Assembly (NCBI RefSeq): GCF_000235625.1
Contig: NZ_AGTR01000085.1
Coordinates: 62,001-126,000, forward strand
Length of the DNA: 64,000 nt
From: Marinobacter manganoxydans MnI7-9
GTDB taxonomy: Bacteria; Pseudomonadota; Gammaproteobacteria; Pseudomonadales; Oleiphilaceae
Reading direction: 5' to 3'
Made by a program: the position numbers and the translations under genes. The notes beneath the pieces were generated by a model. That model did not search any database, was not told the origin of the DNA, and worked only from the letters and a program-made list of their open reading frames with translations. Shown here piece by piece: positions 54,192 to 63,126 of this stretch. The number at the start of each line of letters is the position of its first letter. The first letter of the stretch is position 1.

Positions 54192-55478
54192 ATGAACCGA
54201 CTTGCCCGCCGTGCCCTCCATAGCAGTCAGATTCCCGAGGATCTCGAATCCGTCACCTTTCGGGATGATGCCGGTGAAAATCCGGCAGCTGCCGGTGTCA
54301 GTCAGGAAACGGTTGATGCCCTGTGGCGCAGCGTCCAGAGCCTTTACCGGACCGGCGTGCACCCGGGTATCCAGATTTCCATCCGCCACAAGGGTGAGCA
54401 GGTTCTGCACCGGGCGATTGGCCATGCCAGTGGCAATGGCCCCCATGACCCGCGCGACGCCGCCAAGGTTCCGATGACGACTGATACCCCAATCTGCTAC
54501 TTCTCCGCCTCCAAGGCGGTGACGGCATTGCTTATGCACATGCTGGCGGAACAGGGCCTGGTCAACCTGATGGATCCCGTCTCCTACTACTGCCCGGAGT
54601 TCGGGGTTAACGGGAAAAGGACCATCACCGTTCACCAGATTCTTTCTCACCGCGGGGGCATTCCTGCCATTCCACGGGAAACGCCGATTGATGTGCTGTG
54701 GGATAACGATGAAATCTGGCGTCTGCTCTGTGCTGCACGACCGGTGGAAGTGGACGGCGCCAAGGTGGCCTATCACGCCATCACCGGCGGTTTTGTCCTG
54801 CAGCGGGTATTGGAACGCGTCACGGGCGACACCATTGAAAAATACCTCGACAAGCATTTGCGTCGGCCCATGGGTATGAAATGGTTTACCTATGGCATTG
54901 CCCCGGAGCATCTCGATGAGCTGGCCTGCAATTACGCCACCGGACCAACGCCCCGTTTCCCCGTTTCCTGGATTGTTAACCGCGCGCTGGGTGGCGATAT
55001 CCGGACCGTCGAGCGGGTTACCAATGACCCGAGGTTCCAGGAAGCGGTGATTCCTGCGGGCAATCTGTGCGGCACCGCCGAGGAAATGGGCCGCTTCTTC
55101 CAGATGATGCTGAATGGCGGGCTCTGGAACGGCCGTCGTATCTGCAGCGAAATCACAATCCGCCGGGCCATTCAACAGTTCGGTTCGCTACAGATAGACC
55201 GCACCATGATGATACCCATGCGCTTCAGTGCCGGCATGATGCTGGGTGGCAATCCGGTGGGCCTCTGGGGTCAGAACAGCCGGTTTGCTTTCGGTCACGT
55301 CGGTCTGATCAACAAGCTGTGTTGGGCGGATGCGGCCCGTGATATTTCGGTCAGTCTGCTGAACACCGGCATCCCGATCGTCGGTCATCACCTGCCGGCA
55401 CTGGCAAAGTTCGTCTATACCGTGGGCAATCGTTTTCCGCTCATACCCGAGCACCGGCGACCGCTGATCGCCGCCTGA
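54192..55478 (+). CDS. Serine hydrolase of the beta-lactamase/LACTB-like family
   Basis: A 428-residue protein with no clear signal peptide. The nucleophile motif SxxK is SASK in CYFSASKAVTALLMHMLAEQG, followed by the HQILSHRGGIP loop typical of class C-like esterases. The second motif reads YHA in AKVAYHAITGGFVLQRVLE (canonical Y-x-N has Ala in place of Asn), and the third is FGHVGLINKL, matching the H-x-G type. Esterase or peptidase activity is plausible; resistance to beta-lactams is not implied. It stands alone after the cyclase gene. Confidence 0.85.
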   Translation: MNRLARRALHSSQIPEDLESVTFRDDAGENPAAAGVSQETVDALWRSVQSLYRTGVHPGIQISIRHKGEQVLHRAIGHASGNGPHDPRDAAKVPMTTDTPICYFSASKAVTALLMHMLAEQGLVNLMDPVSYYCPEFGVNGKRTITVHQILSHRGGIPAIPRETPIDVLWDNDEIWRLLCAARPVEVDGAKVAYHAITGGFVLQRVLERVTGDTIEKYLDKHLRRPMGMKWFTYGIAPEHLDELACNYATGPTPRFPVSWIVNRALGGDIRTVERVTNDPRFQEAVIPAGNLCGTAEEMGRFFQMMLNGGLWNGRRICSEITIRRAIQQFGSLQIDRTMMIPMRFSAGMMLGGNPVGLWGQNSRFAFGHVGLINKLCWADAARDISVSLLNTGIPIVGHHLPALAKFVYTVGNRFPLIPEHRRPLIAA

Positions 55479-55488
55479 GGCAAAGGGT

Positions 55489-55833
55489 TCAGAGCGTCCT
55501 GAGCTGGGCTTCGAGTATGCCCAGCACGGAGGACAGAATGTCCCTGAAATCCGTCAGGGTCTGGGTGCGCTGGATGACGTCTTCCCGGTTTTCATCAAGT
55601 CGCTCAAGCTTGGGCACAACCCGGCGTATGCCTTCTGTAATTACCTCATAGGGGTAGTGGTGGTCCTGGATACTGAGCTTGTTTATCTCGGCCACTTCCT
55701 GGCTGAAGATGCTGATGATGTCGTACAGCATGTCCTTGTGGTGAATGCTGCTGGCTTCCCAGTAGGCATCGTCCAGCAGTTCCAGTAGCGACAGATATTC
55801 ACGGAGGGTATCCGCCACGGATGTCTGGGTCAT
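55489..55833 (-). CDS. Conserved hypothetical helical protein
   Basis: A 114-residue, acidic, all-helical protein without membrane segments: VADTLREYLSLLELLDDAYWEASSIHHKDMLYDIISIFSQEVAEINKL is followed by ITEGIRRVVPKLERLDENREDVIQRTQTLTDF. AGGAG lies just before the ATG. I do not recognise its family. It is convergent with the serine hydrolase, 10 nt from its stop. Confidence 0.7.
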   Translation of the reverse strand: MTQTSVADTLREYLSLLELLDDAYWEASSIHHKDMLYDIISIFSQEVAEINKLSIQDHHYPYEVITEGIRRVVPKLERLDENREDVIQRTQTLTDFRDILSSVLGILEAQLRTL

Positions 55834-56029
55834 GGGAGCTCCTGTCGGTGGGCAATGTCGTCTCTACAGGGAACTATAGCAGGGGTTCTGTCGTCTGGAT
55901 GACAGGTGGTCCGGCAGAGCTGAAAATAAAAATGAAACTCTATTCATTTTAATTGCACTATGTCGGACAGTTGTGCAGACTTGCGTGATGGGAAAAGGAT
56001 CTATCACGACTCATTGGACGAGAAGCCGA

Positions 56030-56281
56030 ATGGACAAGCCCACCCCCCCCAGTAACCAGCCCGCCTCCCGCGAGGTCAAGCTGGACCATCACGACAGCGT
56101 TCGCAATCATGTGCACCAGCAGGTGCGCTCTGAAGTTGAACGGCTGGAGCGCCGAATAGAAACCCTGCGTCTTGTCAAAGCACCCCACGCGGCCATCATG
56201 ATCTCCACCTATGAACGCATGATCGACCGCAAGAAAGGCTTCCTGCAGAACTGGGACCTCAGGGATGGCGGCGCCGGCTAG
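56030..56281 (+). CDS. Hypothetical small charged protein
   Basis: An 83-residue protein from ATG 56030, with GAGAAG upstream. It begins with a proline-rich stretch and continues as a basic coiled-coil-like helix, RNHVHQQVRSEVERLERRIETLRL. No known family. Its end meets the stop of the convergent lipoprotein gene (4-nt overlap). Confidence 0.55.
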   Translation: MDKPTPPSNQPASREVKLDHHDSVRNHVHQQVRSEVERLERRIETLRLVKAPHAAIMISTYERMIDRKKGFLQNWDLRDGGAG

Positions 56282-57348
56282 CGGCCGGCGACAGGCACTG
56301 TTGTCCAGCTGGTAATCGCGTCGGCATCTTCCTGGTAGGTGCAATTGGCCGGATTCGGAATGGTGTCCTGCCCGTCGGTTGAGTCAGGGTCGTCAATGCG
56401 CGCTGGCTCGCCGTTCGAGGCAAAAATCCTCACCAGATCCATGTTGTAATCCAGCTCGACTCTCAGGCAGTCCGGGCTGTTGTCTCCCAGGCCATAACCT
56501 GGATAGCGATCGAGTGTGATCACCTCGGATTCGTCATTCTTTATAAACAGCGTGTCGGTGTTTTCGTCAATGAAATCCTGGCGCAGTTCAATGCTGCCAT
56601 GGTTCCGACTCAGGTAGTCCGCGGTTGCAAACTCGGTGGGGCTGTAGCCCAGTGTCATGAAACTGTTGGCATCAAACCGGCTGCCTGCCAGCACGCTGAC
56701 CAGTTCCGGCTGGGCCGCCTGCTCCTCTTCTTCAACACTGCGGCTGACATACTGGATCGTGCGATATACCTTGTTGTCGAGGTCCGAGCCTTCCGGGCCA
56801 TCCGGCAGGTAACGCCAGTCGAGCGTCGGGTAGATCCAGAGCTGGTCGTTCAGCGGCAGATTGGCAATCACCGCCGACTGGTCTGTGAACCGGATCTGCG
56901 CGCCGTTGCCCCGGCTGTTGTAGGTGCCTGCGACACCATCTGCAATCCTCTGGCTGATGTATCGTTTGCCTTCCTGGAAATTGGTGACTTCGCCGGAGGC
57001 CAGCACCTGGTTCATCAGGTCCAGCGGGTTGCGCACGCTGTCATAGCTGGTGCCGGCGTCCGTTGGCGTGGCGCGGATGAAAACCTCGATGTGGCTGCGT
57101 ATTTCCCCGGTGGTTTGCAGGTCGTCGGAATCGTCTGCTGCCGGCTGGATGCCCCGGTAAAAGTCCCAGAAACGGGTATTGCCGAGGTTGTCCGGTGCCA
57201 CCTCCGTGTTTTCCAGGTTGAAGCTCGAGAACGTCAGATCCACATTGGTCGCCGGATTGAACGCGGAAGGTCCGGTATCCTCAAGTCCGCAGCCACTCAG
57301 GACAAGTGTGGTCATGGAAACAGCGGCGAAAATGCAGGAATGTCTCAT
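56278..57348 (-). CDS. Hypothetical lipoprotein
   Basis: A 356-residue protein with lipobox VLSGC (cysteine at residue 20). The mature part is acidic and has no membrane helices or known catalytic motif. It contains TFSSFNLENTEVAPDNLGNTRFWDFYRGIQPAADDSDD and several Tyr- and Asp-rich segments. It is divergent from the hybrid kinase, with 127 nt between the chosen starts. Function is unknown. Confidence 0.75.
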   Translation of the reverse strand: MRHSCIFAAVSMTTLVLSGCGLEDTGPSAFNPATNVDLTFSSFNLENTEVAPDNLGNTRFWDFYRGIQPAADDSDDLQTTGEIRSHIEVFIRATPTDAGTSYDSVRNPLDLMNQVLASGEVTNFQEGKRYISQRIADGVAGTYNSRGNGAQIRFTDQSAVIANLPLNDQLWIYPTLDWRYLPDGPEGSDLDNKVYRTIQYVSRSVEEEEQAAQPELVSVLAGSRFDANSFMTLGYSPTEFATADYLSRNHGSIELRQDFIDENTDTLFIKNDESEVITLDRYPGYGLGDNSPDCLRVELDYNMDLVRIFASNGEPARIDDPDSTDGQDTIPNPANCTYQEDADAITSWTTVPVAGR

Positions 57349-57475
57349 TTCAGATGGCCCCGGGATGCGAAAAACGGTGTAAACGGCTAAAGTGAGTCAC
57401 CGGGACGGTATAGCCCCGGCGTGGCTACTGACAGTAAAACAAAAAACCGGTATCTACCCTCGCGGAGATCACATT

Positions 57476-60400
57476 TTGCGGCAACGGCTTGAATTGGCGC
57501 TTCCAGCGGTGACGTCTTTGGTAGCGGTCCTGCTGTTCCTGGTCACGGCCATGATGCCGGCGTCGGCCAGTGCGGCCGGGCCCTGCCATGATGGCGAGAT
57601 TGTACTGGACGGCGGTATCGAGAGTATCCGTGATCTGGGTGGCTGCATCTGGTATCTCGAGGACCCGGGGCAGGAACTGACCCTCGATGAGGTTCGCGCT
57701 CTCGAATCGGGTGCCTTTACCCGCCACGAAGGCGGCGTGTTGAACTTCGGCTACACGGAATCCGCATACTGGGTGCGCCTGGATCTCCGCTCCGCGGGCA
57801 ATCCGGACCAGAACGGATGGATCCTTGAGCTTGCCCTGCCTCTGGTGGATGAAGTCACCCTGTTCATGGTCCGCGACGGGGATCTGGTCGATCAGCGACA
57901 GGCGGGTTATGAGGACAACTGGGTGGAACGGGACCTGGCTGTCCCCAACCCGACATTCCGCCTTTCACTGGCACCGGATTCCCTGAGCCACGTCTACTTG
58001 CGGGTGGTCAACACCAATACTTTCCGTCTGCCGATCAGCCTCTGGCATCCGGACAGCTACATCGAAAAAGTCTCGGTGGATGAGCTGGTGCGGGGCATCC
58101 TGCTTGGTTCGGTGCTGGCCATTCTTGCCTACAACCTGTTCGTCGCGGTCTCGGTTCGCGAGCGGAGCAACATCTATTACGTGCTCTACCTGGTCTTTGC
58201 GGCCATCTTTATCTTCACCGAACAGGTTCACGGTATCCAGCTTCTCGACAGCCGGCCCGCTCTGTTCGACAAGCAGTTCCTGCACTTCCAGATCATTCTG
58301 ACCTGGTTCTGGGGCCTGCTGATGGCAAGGTCGCTGCTTGAAACCCGGGAACGGTCGGCCGATCTTGATCAGGTCATCCGCCTGTGCCTGTATTCGGTGG
58401 TTGCCACTTTCGTGCTGTCGCTGTTCCTGCCCTACCACGTGGCCATGGAATGGATTGTGGTTGGCTCCATTCTGCTGAGCCTGATTTTGATCGTGGTCAG
58501 TTACCTGTCCTGGCGCTATTACAATCCGGCGGCCCGTTCCTATTTTTTCGCCTGGACACTGGCGCTGGTGGGCTTCGGTATCTATGCCCTGACGGTGATG
58601 GGCATACTGCCATTGAACACCTTCACCGCTTACTCACCCCAGTTTGGTCTGACCGCGCAGATTATCCTGTTTTCTTTTGCCCTCGCAGACAGGATCAAGC
58701 AGGTCCAGGGCGAGGCCCTGGGCTGGAGCCAGCGGGCGTTGTCGAACCTTCAGCGTTACCAGTCGCTGTTCGATAACGCCATCGAGGGCGTGTTCCAGAT
58801 GTCGCCGGACCGGCGATTTGTCACGGCCAATCCCGCCATGGCGCGCCTGCTGGGCTATAACAGCAGCCGCGAGTTGCTCAAGCGGAACCCGGACGTACTG
58901 GAAACCTGCATCGCCGACGAGCGGTTGCGGCGGCTGGTGATCGAGCAGCTGGAGGCCCGGGGCACGGTCAAGGGCATTGAGGCCCGATACCTTACCCGGG
59001 ACGGTGACGAGCGCTGGGCGACCATCTCACTGCATACGGTGTATGACACCGAGGGTGAGCCGACCCATCTGGAAGGCACCTGCATCGACGCCACCGAAAG
59101 TCACAATCGCTTGAGGATCGAGAGGGAGCGCGAGCAGGAGCGTCTCGAGAAGGAGCTTGCCCGCAATTCCGCGGAGGCGAAAAGCCAGTTCCTGGCCAAT
59201 ATGAGCCATGAGATCCGCACACCGCTGGCAGCCATCATCGGTTACGGAGAAACGCTGCTTGATCCGGATCTCAGTGAACCGGAGAAAAGAAGCAGTGCCG
59301 AGACGGTGGTGCGCAGCGGCCGACATCTGCTGGACCTGGTCAACGACATCCTCGACCACTCGAAAATCGACGCCAACAAACTGGATGTGGACATCGTATC
59401 GGTCAATCTGCCGGAACTTCTTGACGAGATTCGCGCCTTCTTCGCGCCAAGAGCCCGGGAAAAAGGACTGGATTTCAGCATCATCTGCGAATACCCGTTG
59501 CCGGAGCAGGTGCGCACTGACCCCACCCGACTGCGCCAGATCATTATCAACCTGTGTGGTAATGCCCTTAAATTTACCGATAAGGGGTCCATTTCCCTGG
59601 TGGTCCGTTGTGATCGCGATCAGGAATTGCTCGTGGCCCGGGTCGTGGATACCGGCATTGGCATGAAGCCGGAGCAATTGGGGCGGCTGTTCGATCCCTT
59701 TGCCCAGGGCAGCGCCGCCATTTCCAGGCAATATGGTGGCACCGGCCTCGGGCTCAGCATTTCCCGGCGTCTGGCGGAAATGCTTGGCGGCAGTATCCGG
59801 GTGAACAGCACCTATGGCGAGGGCAGCGAGTTTGAGCTTTCGATCCGGACCGGGCCACTGGATGAGGTGCATTTCCTGCGCGACGCCTCGGAGCTGAGCC
59901 AGCGCCGCCGGACCATCCCCATGGTTGTCGCGCCGCGATTGTCAGGGCGTATCCTGTGTGCCGAGGACAACGAGGTGAACCGGCGGCTTGTTTCCCTGTT
60001 GGTGTCTCGAACCGGAGCCGAGCTTGTCCATGTGAGCAACGGAGCGGAAGCCCTGGAAATGGCGATTCGCGAACCCTTTGATCTGATCCTGATGGACATA
60101 CAGATGCCGGTGATGAACGGCCGTGACGCCACGGCGGCACTTCGCGAAGCCGGGGTGAATACGCCGGTCATCGCGCTCACCGCCAATGTGATGTCCGAGG
60201 ACATTGCCGATTATCGCCTGGCCGGCTGCAATGAACACCTGGCGAAGCCCATCGACAAGCAGCGCTTCTATGAAACACTGGGACGATACCTTTCGGTGAC
60301 GCCGGCCTCCGCTAATGAACGAACCTCACGCTATCAGGGCAAGGTGCTGGTTGCCGAAGACAACACCGAAAACCGGCAGCTGGTAGAGCGTATGCTGCGC

Positions 60401-61009
60401 CGGGAAGGTCTGGACGTCGTGGCAGTGACCGGCGGCGAGGACGCGGTTCGGACTGCATTGTCCGATACGGTTCATCTGGTGCTGATGGACCGTCACATGC
60501 CGGGAATGGATGGTGTTGATGCCACCAGGTTGCTGCGCCAGGCCGGGTTCCGCCGGCCGGTGATTGCCTTTACAGCCGGCGATCAGCAGGAAACCGATGC
60601 ATTGCTTGAGGCCGGTTGTGACGGCGTGCTGAACAAGCCCATTGATCAGTCCCACCTGACGGCCCTGCTGGATCGGCTGCTGGGCACGGGCCCCGTTTTC
60701 GCCGCGGATACCGGCGAAGACGCTGAAATTGCCCACCTGGTGGCACAGTTTCTTGATGGGCTTGCCGCGCGGCGGACCCGAATGGATGCCGCGCTGGCGG
60801 ACGCAGATCGTGAAGCAATGAAAACCGAAGCCCACCAGATCAAGGGCACGGCGGGTGCCATGGGCTATCCGCTGATGACCCGACAGGCGGGTATACTGGA
60901 AGAGCTGCTGAAAGTCACTGAGCCGGACTGGGAACGTGTTCGCAGCGAACTGAAGGAACTCGGTGAAATGATAGACCGTGCCCTCGCCGCTGCGAAAACG
61001 CCAGGCTGA
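57476..61009 (+). CDS. Hybrid sensor histidine kinase: 7TM-DISM, PAS, HisKA, HATPase, two receivers, Hpt
   Basis: The start is probably TTG 57476, eight nt after GGAG, directly before a signal peptide; an in-frame ATG at 57392 would add 28 residues without a signal. The protein is 1177 residues. In order: 7TMR-DISMED2 sensor (ESAYWVRLDL), seven membrane helices, PAS, HisKA with H578 in NMSHEIRTPLA, HATPase (NLCGNALKFTDKG, DTGIGM, GTGLGLSI), receiver 1 with phospho-acceptor Asp in LILMDIQMPVMNG, receiver 2 with Asp in LVLMDRHMPGMDG, and Hpt with His in EAHQIKGTAGAMG. The full phosphorelay is on one chain. It is followed by a small membrane protein and a lone receiver, so the relay probably ends there. 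Confidence 0.92.
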   Translation: MRQRLELALPAVTSLVAVLLFLVTAMMPASASAAGPCHDGEIVLDGGIESIRDLGGCIWYLEDPGQELTLDEVRALESGAFTRHEGGVLNFGYTESAYWVRLDLRSAGNPDQNGWILELALPLVDEVTLFMVRDGDLVDQRQAGYEDNWVERDLAVPNPTFRLSLAPDSLSHVYLRVVNTNTFRLPISLWHPDSYIEKVSVDELVRGILLGSVLAILAYNLFVAVSVRERSNIYYVLYLVFAAIFIFTEQVHGIQLLDSRPALFDKQFLHFQIILTWFWGLLMARSLLETRERSADLDQVIRLCLYSVVATFVLSLFLPYHVAMEWIVVGSILLSLILIVVSYLSWRYYNPAARSYFFAWTLALVGFGIYALTVMGILPLNTFTAYSPQFGLTAQIILFSFALADRIKQVQGEALGWSQRALSNLQRYQSLFDNAIEGVFQMSPDRRFVTANPAMARLLGYNSSRELLKRNPDVLETCIADERLRRLVIEQLEARGTVKGIEARYLTRDGDERWATISLHTVYDTEGEPTHLEGTCIDATESHNRLRIEREREQERLEKELARNSAEAKSQFLANMSHEIRTPLAAIIGYGETLLDPDLSEPEKRSSAETVVRSGRHLLDLVNDILDHSKIDANKLDVDIVSVNLPELLDEIRAFFAPRAREKGLDFSIICEYPLPEQVRTDPTRLRQIIINLCGNALKFTDKGSISLVVRCDRDQELLVARVVDTGIGMKPEQLGRLFDPFAQGSAAISRQYGGTGLGLSISRRLAEMLGGSIRVNSTYGEGSEFELSIRTGPLDEVHFLRDASELSQRRRTIPMVVAPRLSGRILCAEDNEVNRRLVSLLVSRTGAELVHVSNGAEALEMAIREPFDLILMDIQMPVMNGRDATAALREAGVNTPVIALTANVMSEDIADYRLAGCNEHLAKPIDKQRFYETLGRYLSVTPASANERTSRYQGKVLVAEDNTENRQLVERMLRREGLDVVAVTGGEDAVRTALSDTVHLVLMDRHMPGMDGVDATRLLRQAGFRRPVIAFTAGDQQETDALLEAGCDGVLNKPIDQSHLTALLDRLLGTGPVFAADTGEDAEIAHLVAQFLDGLAARRTRMDAALADADREAMKTEAHQIKGTAGAMGYPLMTRQAGILEELLKVTEPDWERVRSELKELGEMIDRALAAAKTPG

Positions 61010-61041
61010 CGTGTGTGAGTATGACCAACAGGAAGAACCCG

Positions 61042-61599
61042 ATGAGTGAGCTGCCGGAACGCCGAGAACACCATTCCCTGAGCATGATGTATGGTACCTA
61101 TGCCGACATCCTGTTTGTGTTGTTTCCCTTTCTGATTATCGGTATGCAACGGTTGTGGGAAGGCCGGCTTTACGAAACCCTGCTGCGACCGGACCTGAGC
61201 ATCGCCGCCGCTATCCTTGCCGGTCTGGCTATCGGCAAGTTCGTGCTCGGTCTCGTGACCAACCGGGAGCTCGGGCGCTACAAGGAGCGCATTGTTTTCT
61301 TCATCGCCCTGACGCTTTTCGTGGTGCTGGGGCCGGCAATCATTCTGATCCTGAGTATACTGGGAAGCGCGGATGTACCCGGTTTTGTAACCTTTGTTCA
61401 GCCGATCCTTCTGATTATTGCGATATCCCTCTACACAACCGCTGTGAGCATCAGCAATATACTGACACGGTTTGGCATGGAGGACGGGACGACGGCCAAT
61501 CCGGAGACCTCGCCACGCTCTGACTACAGTGACATGAGCGAGCCCCGACCAGCGCCGCTGGACCTGCCACGGCGCACAGGCAACGACCCGACAGTTTGA
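61042..61599 (+). CDS. Four-helix membrane protein of the kinase operon
   Basis: A 185-residue protein from ATG 61042 (GGAAG 7 nt before); earlier in-frame starts at 61015 and 61021 lack a binding site. Four hydrophobic segments run from about residue 20 to 145, and the last 40 residues are hydrophilic and proline-rich. No family is recognised. It sits 32 nt after the hybrid kinase gene and 14 nt before the receiver gene, so it is probably part of the same signalling unit. Confidence 0.7.
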   Translation: MSELPERREHHSLSMMYGTYADILFVLFPFLIIGMQRLWEGRLYETLLRPDLSIAAAILAGLAIGKFVLGLVTNRELGRYKERIVFFIALTLFVVLGPAIILILSILGSADVPGFVTFVQPILLIIAISLYTTAVSISNILTRFGMEDGTTANPETSPRSDYSDMSEPRPAPLDLPRRTGNDPTV

Positions 61600-61613
61600 G
61601 AGGAGCAACCCAC

Positions 61614-62027
61614 ATGACGGATCTGAAAGTGCTGGTAGTGGAAGATGAGCCTGTGATGCGAGAGCGGCTCGTGGATATGCTCTACAACGCTGGCGCAACC
61701 AAAGTGATCGAGTGTATTGACGCAGCTTCCGCCAGGACGGCTTTCAAAGCCGGGGAATTTCACATCATCCTGCTGGATCTGGGGTTGCCGGACGGCGATG
61801 GGCACGAACTGATGCTGGAATTCAAGGACGCCCGTGAGGAACAGCACATTGTGCTGGTGACGGCGGACGATTCGATCGAGAGTATTCAGCGTGCGATCAG
61901 TGCCGGCGCTAACGGCTACGTGGTCAAGCCTTATTCCCAGGAAAAAATACACGATGTGGTCAACAATTACGCCATGGTTCACGGCGGCGATATGGCGATG
62001 ATGCAGGGTCTGAACCGGCGCCACTGA
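61614..62027 (+). CDS. Single-domain response regulator
   Basis: A 137-residue CheY-like receiver from ATG 61614 (GAGGAG upstream). The acidic pocket is VVEDEP, the phosphorylated Asp lies in ILLDLGLPDGDG, Thr in VLVTADDS, and Lys in YVVKPYS. There is no output domain. It is the natural end of the phosphorelay from the upstream hybrid kinase. Confidence 0.9.
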   Translation: MTDLKVLVVEDEPVMRERLVDMLYNAGATKVIECIDAASARTAFKAGEFHIILLDLGLPDGDGHELMLEFKDAREEQHIVLVTADDSIESIQRAISAGANGYVVKPYSQEKIHDVVNNYAMVHGGDMAMMQGLNRRH

Positions 62028-62052
62028 CCGGTTCAGACACGCGGCTTCTGAA

Positions 62053-62325
62053 TCAGGCGACCTGCCGGGCAATCCAGGAATTGTAACGGGTCGCCAATGC
62101 TCTGACGTACCTTGCCTCGGCGTCGTTCATATTGCCCAGGACGCCCTTGAAGATCCAGCCCCGCTCATACACTCCCAGCACCCGCTGTTCGTCATCCAGA
62201 TTGACGCGCTGATTAAGTTTTTCGCAGATGGCATCCAGCAGCGGCAGCTTCTCCGGACGCTTGATCGGGCCCTGGCGATTGTTCATGGGCTGGTTTGCTG
62301 CGCGAGTTGTCGGATGTCTTTTCAT
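62053..62325 (-). CDS. Hypothetical small basic protein
   Basis: A 90-residue protein from ATG 62325, with AAGGAG 5 nt before. It is rich in Arg, Asn and Gln near the N-terminus (MKRHPTTRAANQPMNNRQG) and then has a compact helical region, LLDAICEKLNQRVNLDDEQRVLGVYERGW. No family is recognised. Its leader includes the palindrome at 62361-62390. Confidence 0.65.
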   Translation of the reverse strand: MKRHPTTRAANQPMNNRQGPIKRPEKLPLLDAICEKLNQRVNLDDEQRVLGVYERGWIFKGVLGNMNDAEARYVRALATRYNSWIARQVA

Positions 62326-62360
62326 GATGTTCTCCTTGTCGTTTTGCGGCTGCAAAAACA

Positions 62361-62390
62361 AAACCCCGGTGCCTGAAGCGACCGGGGTTT
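62361..62390. other. Perfect 10-bp stem hairpin in a leader region
   Basis: AAACCCCGGT (62361-62370) pairs perfectly with ACCGGGGTTT (62381-62390) around a 10-nt loop. It lies 36 nt upstream of the small basic gene on the minus strand. The A/T ends make it terminator-like on both strands, so it may regulate or separate transcripts here. Confidence 0.55.
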
Positions 62391-62639
62391 CGCGGAGAAG
62401 CTGACCCGGTCGCTACATAGGCTCCCGGGACTGACCGAAAGCCGTTAGATGTCTTTCACCATCGCGCGGACAGACTGCCCTGCATGGCAACCTGCTGCTG
62501 TGTAAGCGCTGAACTGTGGAATCATTCTGGTCATACCGGCTCTTATGTTTCGGTTCGACTACCAGTGTATAGGCTAATGGGCCGTTTGCAATAGCCCGGC
62601 TTCTTCGGCAAACCCCTACAGACGGCCTCCAGGGGCGCT

Positions 62640-62752
62640 TGGCATAATTCTTTCCGTCACGTGTTTTACGTTGTGCAATCCCGACTGCCTGCCGCGCCAG
62701 GCAGTCGATGGATCTCTCCTTTCTACGCAGCCTCTATGGCTGCGTTTTTTTT
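62640..62752 (+). ncRNA. Candidate small RNA ending in a strong intrinsic terminator
   Basis: A 9-bp perfect hairpin, GACTGCCTG/CAGGCAGTC (about 62682-62705), is followed by GGATCTCTCC and then by a canonical terminator, CGCAGCC/GGCTGCG with eight T (62726-62752). No protein gene ends just upstream on this strand; the nearest stop is at 62027. The 5' end is not defined (a TAATTC box lies near 62655). The adjacent bases 62395-62640 show no gene I can support. Confidence 0.5.
62726..62752 (+). terminator. Canonical Rho-independent terminator
   Basis: Stem CGCAGCC (62726-62732) and GGCTGCG (62738-62744), loop TCTAT, and T8 (62745-62752). It ends a plus-strand transcript from the preceding intergenic region. 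Confidence 0.85.
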
Positions 62753-62871
62753 GGGTAGTGGAATCTTCGTAGCCATTACTTCTTACAGATTTTGCGGCCT
62801 GTCCCGGCGATAATTCGCACACTAATATTCGATTAATCGCCATCAACAGACAGAGGTTGAAACCTAGCAAA

Positions 62872-63111
62872 ATGTCCGACGAAGCCGGATCTGCCAGTAA
62901 AAAGTTCCGTTCCCACGCATTGATTGAACTCGCCCTGATTATTGCACTTGGTCTTTACCTGCTGGTCGCGCAGGAGCAGGTCGTGGGTGAGAATCTGGTG
63001 TTTACCGTGACCGGAGCCGCGCTCATGGCCCTGGTGACCTACTGGACGCTGAATACCCTTCGGGATGGTCTCGAGGTCATCGCACTGCGTGTCCGTCACG
63101 CCAGGCACTGA
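62872..63111 (+). CDS. Small two-helix membrane protein
   Basis: A 79-residue protein from ATG 62872. Two membrane segments, LIELALIIALGLYLLV and VFTVTGAALMALVTYWTL, flank a short acidic loop; the tail DGLEVIALRVRHARH is basic and so probably cytoplasmic. AGAGG lies about 15 nt before this ATG, further than usual. Family not recognised. Confidence 0.6.
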   Translation: MSDEAGSASKKFRSHALIELALIIALGLYLLVAQEQVVGENLVFTVTGAALMALVTYWTLNTLRDGLEVIALRVRHARH

Positions 63112-63126
63112 TCAACCGGGAATGCG

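Noticed and set aside
54192-55478. Antibiotic-resistance beta-lactamase
   Set aside because: The SxxK serine hydrolase lacks a clear signal peptide, and its second motif (YHA in place of Y-x-N) fits LACTB/esterase relatives better than true beta-lactamases.
62616-62870. An 84-residue minus-strand frame near the small RNA
   Set aside because: It crosses the strong terminator and the hairpins and has no family features or binding site; the terminator on the other strand explains the sequence.
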